This document shows positions 53,811-62,306 of a DNA stretch of 64,000 nucleotides, in pieces. The stretch lies in contig JAJFLQ010000053.1 in assembly GCA_021772615.1 (NCBI GenBank), positions 26,401 to 90,400 of the forward strand, given 5' to 3'. Made by a program: the position numbers and the translations under genes. Source of the DNA: Verrucomicrobiota bacterium. GTDB taxonomy: Bacteria > Verrucomicrobiota > Lentisphaeria > JABSQK01 > JAJFLO01. A model generated the notes under the pieces. It did no database searches and was not told the origin of the DNA. It saw only the letters and a list, made by a program, of their open reading frames with translations. Numbering within the stretch: the stretch's first letter is position 1; every line of letters starts with the position of its first letter.

Positions 53811-55334
53811 TTATTTTAGAAGGTGCTGTAAGTATTTTAGAAGTCGAATCTTGTCGATGGCGTCGCGATTACATACTGTTTCCACTGCTTGCGCGCCGAC
53901 GCCATTGGCGATAATACCGACAATATCATTTGGCGCGCCGAGATAGGAACACATGGACGCGACCGCGAAAACGGCGTCGCCGGCGCCTACGCGGTCGCGA
54001 ATATTTGTGGTCAGGGCGGGCGCACGGCTGAAACCGGAGTCGTGCTTGTAGCACAGGCATCCATCCCGTCCCTGGGTCACGAGCATCCCCCGACACGAGA
54101 GCTGGTCGGCGATGAACCTGGTGAGTTCCTCGGCGTTGCCTGTACGTTTCCGGGCATCCAGGCGCAATTCCTGCTCGGAGATACAGACAAAATCTGCGCG
54201 CCGATATTTAGAGACGGTGTTGAAGCCGTGGTTACCGGCGTTCTTCTGGGTGTTTACGGCCAGGTACGGCGCCTTGTCGCAGAGCAGATCGACCACGTCG
54301 TCTTCGAGCATGCCGTGGCCGTAGTCGGTCACGACGACGAGGTCGAAATCCGGCAACAGTGTGGCAAGCCGCTCCCGCAAGTCGTGCTGCGCCTGCAACG
54401 GCGGGTGTTCGTTGATCACGTAGATCTCGAATAATTTCTGGAACGGATATTTCTCGACGTACCGTCGCTTTACGATTGTCGGCGAATTTTTGACCGTGAG
54501 AAATTCCGGATGAACGCTCGAACTGAGGCTTTCGCGCACGAACGCTTCGTTGGAGTCGATCTCGCCGAGTTGTGAGACCACGGTGACATTCGGCGTGATA
54601 GCGGCAATATGATTGGTGGCCGCCAACACCCCGCCGATGTTGCGTTCGGTGGCGAGATACTGCGCGGCAAGTATGGGTTCCTTGCCGGATTTTCCCATTG
54701 TCTGGCAGTACTGGTATTCATCGATGATCGTTTCGCCGATGACGAGGACCTTGAGGGCCGCACAGCGCTCGATTGTTTCCTGGATCTCGCGGAAGTCATG
54801 ACGCTCTCTGAAGGATTGAAGAAAGTGGACCACGGGCTCGGGCAGCGCCGACAGGTGCCGGTTTATCAGCGCCGACGAGCTGTACACGACGTCATCGGTA
54901 AAAACAAGTTTTCCGCCGCCATCCTCGACGGCCTGCTGTTCATCCGTGATCTTGCCGGTGACGTCATTCTCGACATCCCGGTATTCCACGCCTTTCACGT
55001 AAAAGTCGGGCTTCAGGCACGCAATGGTCTTTACGGCGGTCGGCCACCGGTTCAAGGCGACGTAGTCCACCGCATCAAGACCAGCCAGGAACTCGAGCCG
55101 AAGAGATTCGGTAAACACCGGGCGACCGGGTCCTTTGTTCACGAGATGGTCCGGCGTTATCGTCACCACCAGAATGTCGCCGAAACCGCGCGCCTCCTTA
55201 AAATGGCGAATATGGCCGATATGCACGAGGTCGAAAATGCCGTGGCAATGGACGACCTTGAGGTTTTCTTTCTCACGCCGTTCGGCCAGAATGACGCTCA
55301 GCTCGTCGAGGTCTTTGATTTTCGAGTCAGTCAT
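53811..55334 (-). CDS. Nucleotidyltransferase-PfkB kinase fusion (HldE domains in reversed order)
   Basis: Product of about 507 aa. The N-terminal domain (to about residue 150) is a cytidylyltransferase-fold enzyme: VVHCHGIFDLVHIGHIRHF holds the HxGH nucleotide-binding motif. From about residue 190 a PfkB/ribokinase domain follows, with ATERNIGGVLAATNHIAAI and the catalytic NIRDRVGAGDAVFAVAS near residue 455. Canonical HldE has the kinase first and the nucleotidyltransferase second. Together they would phosphorylate a sugar phosphate at C1 and activate it to an NDP sugar. The ATG at 55334 starts the recognisable protein; the longer frame is an artefact. It overlaps the upstream SDR gene by 8 bases. 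Confidence 0.85.
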   Translation of the reverse strand: MTDSKIKDLDELSVILAERREKENLKVVHCHGIFDLVHIGHIRHFKEARGFGDILVVTITPDHLVNKGPGRPVFTESLRLEFLAGLDAVDYVALNRWPTAVKTIACLKPDFYVKGVEYRDVENDVTGKITDEQQAVEDGGGKLVFTDDVVYSSSALINRHLSALPEPVVHFLQSFRERHDFREIQETIERCAALKVLVIGETIIDEYQYCQTMGKSGKEPILAAQYLATERNIGGVLAATNHIAAITPNVTVVSQLGEIDSNEAFVRESLSSSVHPEFLTVKNSPTIVKRRYVEKYPFQKLFEIYVINEHPPLQAQHDLRERLATLLPDFDLVVVTDYGHGMLEDDVVDLLCDKAPYLAVNTQKNAGNHGFNTVSKYRRADFVCISEQELRLDARKRTGNAEELTRFIADQLSCRGMLVTQGRDGCLCYKHDSGFSRAPALTTNIRDRVGAGDAVFAVASMCSYLGAPNDIVGIIANGVGAQAVETVCNRDAIDKIRLLKYLQHLLK

Positions 55335-56355
55335 GGGGGGCTGATGTTTCCTTTCCCAGAAATTTGAACCAGTCGCGTGTTGCCTCGTGGATCGAGTCTG
55401 CGTCCCAGACCGGGGCGTCGCGCCAGTAATCGATCTGTTCCAGCATCCGCCCGACGCCATCGGCAAACGCCACGTTCGGCGACCACCCGAGCGCCGCACG
55501 AATTTTCGCGATGTCGGCGTAGGTACAGTCCGGCTCTCCCGGTCGTTTCGGCACGTACACCACGTCACCGCCGAGGTGTTGTACCAGTTGGTTGACACTG
55601 TAGCAGCCACCTGAGCCGACATTGAAGATTTCACCGCTGACAGTCGACTCCGCGGCGGCAATGAACGCGGCGGCCACATCGCTGACATATGTGAAGTCGC
55701 GCGTCTGCCTGCCGTCGCCCACCACGGTAAACGGCTTGCCGGCAAGCTTCTGCGCAAGAAAGACGCCAAATACAGCGCCGTACGTGCCCGACGTCCGCGT
55801 TCGCGGCCCGTAAACATTAAAGAGTCTCAGCGATACAACAGGCAGGTCATAGACCTGTGCCCAGTGCATCGCGAGCTGTTCGCCGAGAAGTTTTGTCAGG
55901 GCATACGGATATTCCGGCTTGATCGCCGCCGATTCCGGTGTCGGATAGCAGTCCGGTATGCCGTAGCACGATGACGACGCTGTGTACACCACGCGGCGGA
56001 CACCATGTGCCCGGCAGGCTTCCAATACAGAAAACGTGCCGTCGACATTGGCCCTGAAATACGCCGTCGGATTCTGGATTGACGGGACGATATCAGCCAG
56101 TGCGGCCAGGTGAAATACCCAGTCCACGTCCACGAAGTGCGGCGCAATCGCCGCCGCATCGTTGATGTCCGCGTCGACAACCGTCAGTGCAGGATGCCCA
56201 ACATTGTCTTTGAGATTCTCGCGGCGGCCGTTACAGAAATTGTCGAGTACCGTTACGGCGCACCCGCGTTCCAGCAATGCGTCTACCAGGTGGCTGCCGA
56301 TGAAACCGGCGCCGCCTGTGACCACTGCTTTTCTTGCGTTCGTATCCTTTGTCAT
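55327..56355 (-). CDS. NDP-sugar 4-epimerase-like SDR
   Basis: Product of about 342 aa. VVTGGAGFIGSHLVDALLERG is the NAD motif, FHLAALADIVPSIQNP near residue 80, TASSSCYGIPD near residue 120 the Ser motif, and YPYALTKLLGEQL near residue 145 the catalytic Tyr-Lys. RLFNVYGPRTRTSGTYGAVF and DGRQTRDFTYVSDVA follow as in UDP-GlcNAc/Glc 4-epimerases of the WbpP/GalE group. The ATG at 56355 is supported by AAGGAGA about 10 bases upstream, one of the stronger ribosome-binding sites here. A palindromic repeat lies just upstream, so this gene may head a transcript. Confidence 0.88.
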   Translation of the reverse strand: MTKDTNARKAVVTGGAGFIGSHLVDALLERGCAVTVLDNFCNGRRENLKDNVGHPALTVVDADINDAAAIAPHFVDVDWVFHLAALADIVPSIQNPTAYFRANVDGTFSVLEACRAHGVRRVVYTASSSCYGIPDCYPTPESAAIKPEYPYALTKLLGEQLAMHWAQVYDLPVVSLRLFNVYGPRTRTSGTYGAVFGVFLAQKLAGKPFTVVGDGRQTRDFTYVSDVAAAFIAAAESTVSGEIFNVGSGGCYSVNQLVQHLGGDVVYVPKRPGEPDCTYADIAKIRAALGWSPNVAFADGVGRMLEQIDYWRDAPVWDADSIHEATRDWFKFLGKETSAPHD

Positions 56356-56394
56356 ATCATCGTTCTCCTTCAGTTCCACTAAATTGGGATGCGT

Positions 56395-56482
56395 GTTGGC
56401 GTTCGCGCTTTAGCGTGCTTGCGTTATGTCATACGTCTTGCTTTGTCGGGCGTGAGAGCCACGATAAATCGTGAATGCCAAC
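56395..56482. repeat. Palindromic repeat family, full-length copy 5
   Basis: The left end GTTGGCGTTCGCGCTTTAG continues into CGTGCTTGCG, and the right end reads GCGTGAGAGCCAC, then the hairpin CACGAT-AA-ATCGTG and GAATGCCAAC. Its length of 88 bases equals that of copy 1. It sits in the 172-base gap between an SDR gene and a methyltransferase gene. Confidence 0.85.
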
Positions 56483-56527
56483 GTACAGCTTTGTGCCATG
56501 ATATTGGTCGAGCGGGACAAAACGCAG

Positions 56528-57202
56528 TCACGTCTGTGGTCCGGTGCAGAGCGCGAGAAAATAGTGGCTCATTTTCTCGAAGCCCGTATGGACCACTTCA
56601 TCATTCATCGAGAAAACGAACACATTGGAAAAAAACGTGCCGAGATTTGCTTTGAGTTGCGGCAGGTCCTGGCAATTGACATGACCGATCTTGCTCTGTG
56701 GCGATGCGAATTCCTGGGAATGAATGGACGGCATGCCGAAAATGGCGGCGCCGTTGTCCTGTAGAGATAAGACCAGATTGCCCAGAAACTGTGGCATATT
56801 TTCAGGCACGATGTGTTCGAGTACGTCCAGGCTGTAGATGCCGCGAAATTTCCGCGGAAGCGGAGCGTCGACGAAGTTGTGCCGGAGCGTCTCGTATGGC
56901 CACGGTTCGCATCCCTGCTTTTCGGCCTCGCGCAGGAACGTCGGATCAAAGTCAGAGACGGCCAGTTCGCCGACGGTTTGAGCCACCAATCTGGCAGGGA
57001 ATCCGTCACCGCAACCGACTTCGAGTACGGTCTCGAAACCCGCGAACATTTTGGCCACAAACTTGTACCGTGAGAGTACAAAAGCAAGCCGTCGCGGATC
57101 CATGTGCCAGGTATGGTTGGTCATGAGGCCGAGGCCGGCTTCGCCATACATGCGGCGTGTTTCAAAACAGGCGTTGTATTGAGGTTCCTTTGTCTCGTTC
57201 AT
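56528..57202 (-). CDS. SAM-dependent methyltransferase
   Basis: Product of 224 aa. VLEVGCGDGFPARLVAQ near residue 60 is motif I, AVSDFDPTFLREAEKQG the ribose-binding region, and IYSLDVLEHIVPENMPQFLGNL near residue 120 the segment after strand 4. YGEAGLGLMTNHTWHMDPRRL near the N-terminus is a distinctive lid-like segment. The start overlaps the stop of the SDR gene upstream (ATGA). It is the last gene of the nonulosonate-associated cassette bounded by palindromic repeats. Confidence 0.87.
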   Translation of the reverse strand: MNETKEPQYNACFETRRMYGEAGLGLMTNHTWHMDPRRLAFVLSRYKFVAKMFAGFETVLEVGCGDGFPARLVAQTVGELAVSDFDPTFLREAEKQGCEPWPYETLRHNFVDAPLPRKFRGIYSLDVLEHIVPENMPQFLGNLVLSLQDNGAAIFGMPSIHSQEFASPQSKIGHVNCQDLPQLKANLGTFFSNVFVFSMNDEVVHTGFEKMSHYFLALCTGPQT

Positions 57203-58116
57203 TGTACGATTCCTGAAATTAAAGGGTTAGGCTGAGATGCCCGGACGCTGTCGACCAGCTCCGCAATGCCGGAAGTGAGATCGATATGGTTGACATGTCC
57301 GAAGTCGTCGCGCGCTCTGGTGTCGTCAACCCAGTTCAGTACTCGCACAGGCCGTTCCGACGTTGCCGGGAGGGTTTCCCATGCCGTTTCGGTAGCCTGG
57401 GCGCATGTCCTGGCAACGGTCTCGACCGTCGTTATGCTGCCCGATCCGAGGTTCCAGATCCCAGATCGTTCTGTGCCCAGGCATTTCACTATGGACGCCG
57501 CTGCATCGCGGACATGAAGCAAGTCAAAACCGTCGTGGAGCGGCGGCCGGACGCGAATGCGTCCGGTATCCAGCGCCTGCTGCAAGAGCTTGGTGATCAG
57601 ATTATTTCGGTACCCGCTGCCGTAGAGTGAGCTGAGCCGTAGAATCGTGACGTCGCATCCGGCCGTTTCGGCCAGACTGCCTACCTGCTCGCCGCACCAT
57701 TTTGATACGGCGTAGGCGCCTGCTGCGTGCGGTCTGGCCGGGTCGGTTTCACGCTTCGGGCGGTCCGTCCATGTGCCGTAAACGATCGCGCCCGACACGA
57801 GGATAAGTCGACGCGCGCCGCTGGCGCTGCACCAACGCGCGACCCGCGCCGTTCCGCAGACGTTGGTTTCGTAAAGCGGTATTGCGTCTTCCATCGAATG
57901 CGCATAGCGCCCAATTTTGGCGGCGCAGTGAATGACGCAATCCGGGGCGCAATCGGGTTCAGGATGGGTGCCTGTGTTGATGTCCCAGTGTGCATCGATA
58001 CCCGGTGCGGGCAGTCGGCTGCAGGTAACAACCGAGTGTCCGTGATCGTCCAGAGCCTCAATAACATGACGGCCCAGGACGCCGGTAGCGCCGGTAACGA
58101 ATACGGTCATGGCCAT
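57199..58116 (-). CDS. NAD-dependent epimerase/dehydratase (SDR)
   Basis: Product of 305 aa (303 if the second ATG at 58110, which gives an ATGA overlap, is used). VFVTGATGVLGRHVIEAL is the NAD motif, CVIHCAAKIGRY near residue 65, LVSGAIVYGTW near residue 105 the Ser motif and AYAVSKWCGEQVG near residue 135 the catalytic Tyr-Lys. RLSSLYGSGYRNNLI and LLHVRDAAASI follow. It lies in the cassette with ATP-grasp, PHP and NeuC genes. The reaction on the NDP sugar or nonulosonate precursor cannot be assigned. Confidence 0.85.
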   Translation of the reverse strand: MAMTVFVTGATGVLGRHVIEALDDHGHSVVTCSRLPAPGIDAHWDINTGTHPEPDCAPDCVIHCAAKIGRYAHSMEDAIPLYETNVCGTARVARWCSASGARRLILVSGAIVYGTWTDRPKRETDPARPHAAGAYAVSKWCGEQVGSLAETAGCDVTILRLSSLYGSGYRNNLITKLLQQALDTGRIRVRPPLHDGFDLLHVRDAAASIVKCLGTERSGIWNLGSGSITTVETVARTCAQATETAWETLPATSERPVRVLNWVDDTRARDDFGHVNHIDLTSGIAELVDSVRASQPNPLISGIVQ

Positions 58117-59159
58117 GCTCGAACGGTGCCGATCATGTTGTGAGGGACCGCAGCAACGGCATCCCGGCTTACATCATCCAGAAAAACTTCGTTCCAGTAC
58201 CGCAATACATAGCCCGATCGCCGTGGCGGCGGCGCGATGGCTTCGCCCAGGAAATAGTGGCGAATGAGCATCTCCGGTTCATTGTAGCCGTAGTGCGCCC
58301 GAATCGCGGAAGTGCCCGAGCAGCGAATGTTCAGCTCGAACGGAACCGGGCCTCTTTGTGTACGGCGCAGCTGAACGTTCAGCGGACCGCGGGGCCTCAG
58401 CGCCCGGCCGATCGTCAGCAGCAGCTCCTCTATATCCGGCCAATGCCCGACTTCGGCACGGTACGTGGCGCCGGACGAAAGATCGCGGCGAGCCATGAAT
58501 GTACCAACCGGCTCGCCGTCGCCGTCCACGAAGACGCTGCAGGTGAATTCCTCGACATCGCCGTTGCGGCTCAGATACTCCTGCACGATCGGGTTCGGTG
58601 TTCGTGGAAAGTAAAACCGCAGCTCTTCGTCGTCCTGGATAATATGTACATTGCGCGAGGCAAAGCCATCCCTGGGTTTTAGTACGATCGGATAACCGTT
58701 GGCCTGCGCCCAGGCTGCAGCCTCTTCCAGTGACGATCCTGACAACGTTTCCGGCGTAGCGATGCCATGCGCCGCCAGAACCGTTGATGTTTCCGCCTTG
58801 TCGCGACAGGTTGCCACCAACGTTTCATCAGAGAGCATCACGCAACATGCGATCTCGTTCATCCACCGGTCGCGTACCGTTGCGAACGCCGGCAGATCGT
58901 GGTCCGAAGCGGGAATGAGTACATCTATATGCTTTTCTTCCAGCCAGTTCCGCCACTGACCCAATGCGTCGCCGCATTCCGGTCTGGGCAGTACCGCCCG
59001 TTCGGCACTGCGATACAGCCCGGCGGAGAACGGTTGCACATCCACGGCGACGACGTCCATATCGAGATCGGATATGGACAAGGCCTTCATCACACTCTGG
59101 CCGATACCGCCGCCAACGCCGGTGACGGCGACACGAATGTTAGGTGGTTTCGATGTCAT
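58107..59159 (-). CDS. ATP-grasp enzyme, CarB-like fold
   Basis: Product of about 350 aa. The N-terminal pre-ATP-grasp domain has VAVTGVGGGIGQSVMKAL, followed by VLIPASDHDLPAFA near residue 95. The ATP-grasp domain shows YPIVLKPRDGFASRNVHII near residue 170, where Lys contacts ATP, and a late acidic-Asn motif PFELNIRCSGTSAIR near residue 285. These enzymes couple a carboxylate to an amine or thiol through an acyl phosphate. It may ligate an amino acid or amide to a sugar carboxylate. The ATG at 59159 is chosen; the longer frame overlaps the PHP gene by more than 70 bases. Confidence 0.82.
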   Translation of the reverse strand: MTSKPPNIRVAVTGVGGGIGQSVMKALSISDLDMDVVAVDVQPFSAGLYRSAERAVLPRPECGDALGQWRNWLEEKHIDVLIPASDHDLPAFATVRDRWMNEIACCVMLSDETLVATCRDKAETSTVLAAHGIATPETLSGSSLEEAAAWAQANGYPIVLKPRDGFASRNVHIIQDDEELRFYFPRTPNPIVQEYLSRNGDVEEFTCSVFVDGDGEPVGTFMARRDLSSGATYRAEVGHWPDIEELLLTIGRALRPRGPLNVQLRRTQRGPVPFELNIRCSGTSAIRAHYGYNEPEMLIRHYFLGEAIAPPPRRSGYVLRYWNEVFLDDVSRDAVAAVPHNMIGTVRAWP

Positions 59160-59883
59160 TGTGTACGAACAGTCGCCATGATTTCCCCACGGATTCTGCC
59201 TCGTGTGCATCCGAACCGATGCTTACCGGGCAACCGGATTTCCGCACCAGATCGATCCAGTCGTCGCGGTCGACACAATAGCGCGCATTCAGCTCGAATG
59301 CCTTGCCGTGTGCGCGGCAGGCCGTCGCCAGTTGCGTCAGTTCGGGCAAAGGGTTTATGCCGAAACGGCGAATGACCATACCCATCGGGTGCCCGAGAAT
59401 ATGCGCAGCGCTTCGGGTCACAATGGCCATTGCCAGATCAAACTCGCGGGTCAATGCCTCTTCCGCCTTGAGTTCAGACCATTTAGTCCGGTTGCCGGCT
59501 GTATCTATCGGCAGGCTGTGCACGCTGCCAATCACAGCGTCGCAGTCGGCTGCAGTTGCGCGCGAACAGTCGAGGTCGCCGGACAGGTTGAGGATCTTTG
59601 CTTCCACACCGTTATACACCTTTAAGTCGGTGTTGCGATTAGCGTTTACTTCCGCCACGAAGTCGGGGTAATACGTGCTGGTGTGACGGATGTGCTCGCT
59701 CAGCAGAATCTTTGCCATGCCGCAACCGGAAGCTGCGGCGATCATGTCGGCCACGCGGTCATGGCCGTCGGTGTAGTTGGTATGCATGTGGTAGTCGACT
59801 GGTGTGCCGGCGCATGTTTCCGCCCAATCTGCGAAGGTCAGTAAACACGGCAACACCGCGTTGCCTGGGATCACATCAGCCAT
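59140..59883 (-). CDS. PHP-domain metal-dependent phosphoesterase
   Basis: Product of 247 aa. Metal ligands are visible as VDYHMHTNYTDGHDR near residue 30, LLSEHIRHTSTYY near residue 62, YNGVEAKILN near residue 90, GSVHSLPID near residue 118, AHILGHPMG near residue 160 and SIGSDAHEAESVG near residue 220, a full PHP set. Such proteins hydrolyse phosphate esters, as in histidinol phosphatase. It overlaps its neighbours by 8 and 20 bases. It probably dephosphorylates a nonulosonate 9-phosphate or another sugar phosphate. Confidence 0.85.
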   Translation of the reverse strand: MADVIPGNAVLPCLLTFADWAETCAGTPVDYHMHTNYTDGHDRVADMIAAASGCGMAKILLSEHIRHTSTYYPDFVAEVNANRNTDLKVYNGVEAKILNLSGDLDCSRATAADCDAVIGSVHSLPIDTAGNRTKWSELKAEEALTREFDLAMAIVTRSAAHILGHPMGMVIRRFGINPLPELTQLATACRAHGKAFELNARYCVDRDDWIDLVRKSGCPVSIGSDAHEAESVGKSWRLFVHNDIETT

Positions 59884-61078
59884 GATGCGTTGTCCATTCC
59901 CTTGTTGCCGCTGCTACCGCGGCGCCGTCCGCGAACGGAGCTGGCGCCAGCTTTTCCGCGAACGGAATATGTCGTTCCAGAATACGCACAATTTCCGCGC
60001 CGGCCTCGCCGCTGCCGTAGGGGTTTGCCAACCCCTCGAGCGACCGCCGAAAGGCGTCAGACAATGCCGTATGGATCGCGGTGTGCAGCGCTTCTGTAAG
60101 CGGTGCGGCATCGACTACGTTTCGTGGTTTGAGCCGACCGGTCTGGCGGTCGCCTACGTTGACGACCGGCGTACCGAAGCTCGCAGCTTCGTGTATGCCA
60201 CTGGACGAATTTCCGATCATGATATCTGCGTGCTTAATCGAGGTTAGGAAAAGCCGGCTGCCAAGGTTCGAGTAGATGTGCGCGTTGGTGTGGGTGTCGG
60301 CGAACGCGGTCATGGCATCACGTATTGCATGGTTGCCCGGATCGTGATTGGGCGCTGTAATAATCACCGTTTTACACGATTCCCCGATCGCGGCGAGCAC
60401 ACGTTGGCACCGGGCTTCGGCATCGTGGTCGCCAACGGTTTCGGGATGGTACGCGACCAAGGCCGTTGGCGGCTCGATGTCGATCCCCAACTCGTGACGC
60501 CATGCCGCCTCGGTCAGCAGCTCGACCGAGAGCAGATTGTCGACGAGCGGTGCGCCCACAGCGAATATGCGTTCGCGCGCTTCGCCCATCTGGTGGACGC
60601 GCTCTGCATAGACCGTGGTTGACGTGAAATGTAAGGCGCTCATTTTTGTGATCGCGTGCCGGCAGCGATCATCGATCGCGCCGGTCGTACACTCGCCGCC
60701 ATGCACGTGAGCGATCGGGATTTCAAGTATCGTGGCGGCGAGAGCAGCCGCTGCAATCTCATAACGGTCGCCCATGAGCAACAACAAATCCGGCGTCTGC
60801 CGTTGTAGTGCGCCGGCAACCTGCTGCACCGCCAGACCTGCGGTCAGGCAGCCGCCATATCGTGAGTCTACATCGACCATAATGGGCAGCGTTTCTATGG
60901 CTTCAAAGCCGTCAGCTGCGATATCCTTCCGGCTGTCGCCGAATGTCGCCGACAGATGGCTCCCGGATACCAGGAGTAACGGCTTCAGAAGCGTACTCGA
61001 CGCCAGCGCACGCAAAACCGGCCGCATCTGATAGTACTCCGCGCGGGACGTGGTTAGCAAGGCTATGGTTTCAGGCAT
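59876..61078 (-). CDS. neuC: UDP-GlcNAc 2-epimerase, hydrolysing (NeuC/LegG type)
   Basis: Product of about 400 aa, GT-B-like fold. The N-terminus IALLTTSRAEYYQMRPVL is typical of NeuC/LegG. LLLMGDRYEIAAAALAATIL near residue 100 and IAHVHGGECTTGAIDD carry the catalytic acids and His. ADIMIGNSSSGIHEAASFG near residue 290 binds UDP. It converts a UDP-HexNAc to ManNAc or a 2,4-diacetamido analogue plus UDP, giving the substrate for NeuB. The ATG at 61078 is chosen because the frame beyond it passes through the palindromic repeat. Confidence 0.9.
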   Translation of the reverse strand: MPETIALLTTSRAEYYQMRPVLRALASSTLLKPLLLVSGSHLSATFGDSRKDIAADGFEAIETLPIMVDVDSRYGGCLTAGLAVQQVAGALQRQTPDLLLLMGDRYEIAAAALAATILEIPIAHVHGGECTTGAIDDRCRHAITKMSALHFTSTTVYAERVHQMGEARERIFAVGAPLVDNLLSVELLTEAAWRHELGIDIEPPTALVAYHPETVGDHDAEARCQRVLAAIGESCKTVIITAPNHDPGNHAIRDAMTAFADTHTNAHIYSNLGSRLFLTSIKHADIMIGNSSSGIHEAASFGTPVVNVGDRQTGRLKPRNVVDAAPLTEALHTAIHTALSDAFRRSLEGLANPYGSGEAGAEIVRILERHIPFAEKLAPAPFADGAAVAAATREWTTHHG

Positions 61079-61103
61079 GATTGTATAATTGTGGTCTGTT
61101 GGC

Positions 61104-61237
61104 GTTGGAGTTCGCGCTTTAGCGTGCTTGCGCCATTTCCGCGCAAATTGTTCGGTATGTCGTTTAGCGTGCTTGCGCTGTTTCCACGCGGAACCGCTCG
61201 GTATGCGTGAAACCCACACTGAAGTGTGAACGCCAAC
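61104..61237. repeat. Palindromic repeat family, enlarged copy 6 with internal duplication
   Basis: The left end GTTGGAGTTCGCGCTTTAG and right end with CACACT-GA-AGTGTG then GAACGCCAAC match copy 1. The element is about 46 bases longer because the interior unit (TTTAGCGTGCTTGCG ... TTCGGTATG) occurs twice, at about 61116-61160 and 61161-61205, with several differences. It lies between the NeuB- and NeuC-type genes. Confidence 0.85.
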
Positions 61238-61262
61238 AATGATCTGAAACGGTTGCGCTCCA

Positions 61263-62306
61263 TCAGTCGAGATTGGCCAGCTGTATCACGGTACCGGCAG
61301 CGAGCTTGTGTGCCGCCGTTCGTCCGATGATGTAGGGCATCGCATCCGGCGGCAGGCCGGTGCCGGGGCGTTTGATCGCGATCATGTCCGCGGTCAGGCG
61401 TGTGCCGGCAACGATGTCGACCTGCGTAACGAGGCTTTTTCGCGCTACAGCAGCGGTGTCGCGTTCCGCCGCGGTCGGTTGCTTTCTTGCTTGGCCAAGG
61501 GCCATTTCTACGTTCCGAATCGATGTGATCATCGTCTTCAGCTCGCAGGGTTCCAGGGAGGCTTTATGGTCCGGACCGGGCAGGGTACGGTCAGTTGTAA
61601 AGTGTTTTTCGATAATCTGTGCACCGCGCGCCACGGCCGCCACCGCTACTTCAATGCCGACGGTGTGGTCTGAATATCCGACCGGAAGTCCAAATGCCTG
61701 GCGCAGTGTATCCATCGCCCGCAGGTGCACATCGGCAAACGGAGTGGGATAGCTGCTGGTGCAGTGGAGCAGGGCAAGGTCGCTCACGCCGCCCGCCTCC
61801 AGAATGCCGACTGCCGTTTCCACTTCTCCCAGTGTTGCCATTCCGGTCGACAGAATTGTGGACCTGTTAAGGGCCGCAACTGCCCGAAGCAGGGAGGCAT
61901 TGGTAATCTCGCCCGACGGAACCTTGATGATCTCGACGCCGAGTTCCGCCAACAGCCGTACGCCCCCGGTGGTAAACGGCGAGGACAGAAAACCTATGCC
62001 GATATTGCGGCAGCGCGCTTGAATGAGGCGATGATCGTCCGCATTCAACTCCAGTTTCTTTACCATCTCATACTGGGTCTCTCCGGGTAGGCTGCCGGTC
62101 GTCTGATACGCCGCCTTCGGGGCGTCGCGAGTGACAAGTTCGTCGGTGATGAAGGTCTGGAACTTTACCGCATCCGCGCCTGCGTCCTTCGCCGCATCGA
62201 TCAGATCAAAGGCCAGGTTCACGTCGCCGTTGTGGTTGACACCGGCTTCCGCTATGATGAAGGCCGGATCATCCGGCTTTGGCAGACGGGGCTTGGTGGT
62301 TTTCAT
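61263..62306 (-). CDS. neuB: N-acetylneuraminate/legionaminate synthase (NeuB family)
   Basis: Product of about 347 aa. FIIAEAGVNHNGDVNLAFDLID, DAVKFQTFITDELV, GFLSSPFTTGG near residue 115, KVPSGEITNASLLR, STGMATLGEV near residue 160, GYSDHTVGIEVAVAAVA near residue 215 and EKHFTTDRTLPGPDHKASLEP make a complete TIM barrel; a C-terminal SAF domain starts near residue 285 (ARKSLVTQVDIVAGTRL). It condenses phosphoenolpyruvate with ManNAc or the 2,4-diacetamido analogue. It is clearly distinct from the PseI-type protein at 25 kb. The ATG at 62306 overlaps the neuA stop as ATGA. Confidence 0.92.
   Translation of the reverse strand: MKTTKPRLPKPDDPAFIIAEAGVNHNGDVNLAFDLIDAAKDAGADAVKFQTFITDELVTRDAPKAAYQTTGSLPGETQYEMVKKLELNADDHRLIQARCRNIGIGFLSSPFTTGGVRLLAELGVEIIKVPSGEITNASLLRAVAALNRSTILSTGMATLGEVETAVGILEAGGVSDLALLHCTSSYPTPFADVHLRAMDTLRQAFGLPVGYSDHTVGIEVAVAAVARGAQIIEKHFTTDRTLPGPDHKASLEPCELKTMITSIRNVEMALGQARKQPTAAERDTAAVARKSLVTQVDIVAGTRLTADMIAIKRPGTGLPPDAMPYIIGRTAAHKLAAGTVIQLANLD

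Noticed and set aside
55335..55817. Long N-terminal extension of the nucleotidyltransferase-kinase gene
   Set aside because: It overlaps the epimerase gene on the same strand in another frame, is Arg/Ser-rich, and the recognisable protein begins at 55334.
462..61237. CRISPR array interpretation of the repeated palindromes
   Set aside because: Copies are kilobases apart, not regularly spaced, with no spacers and no cas genes.
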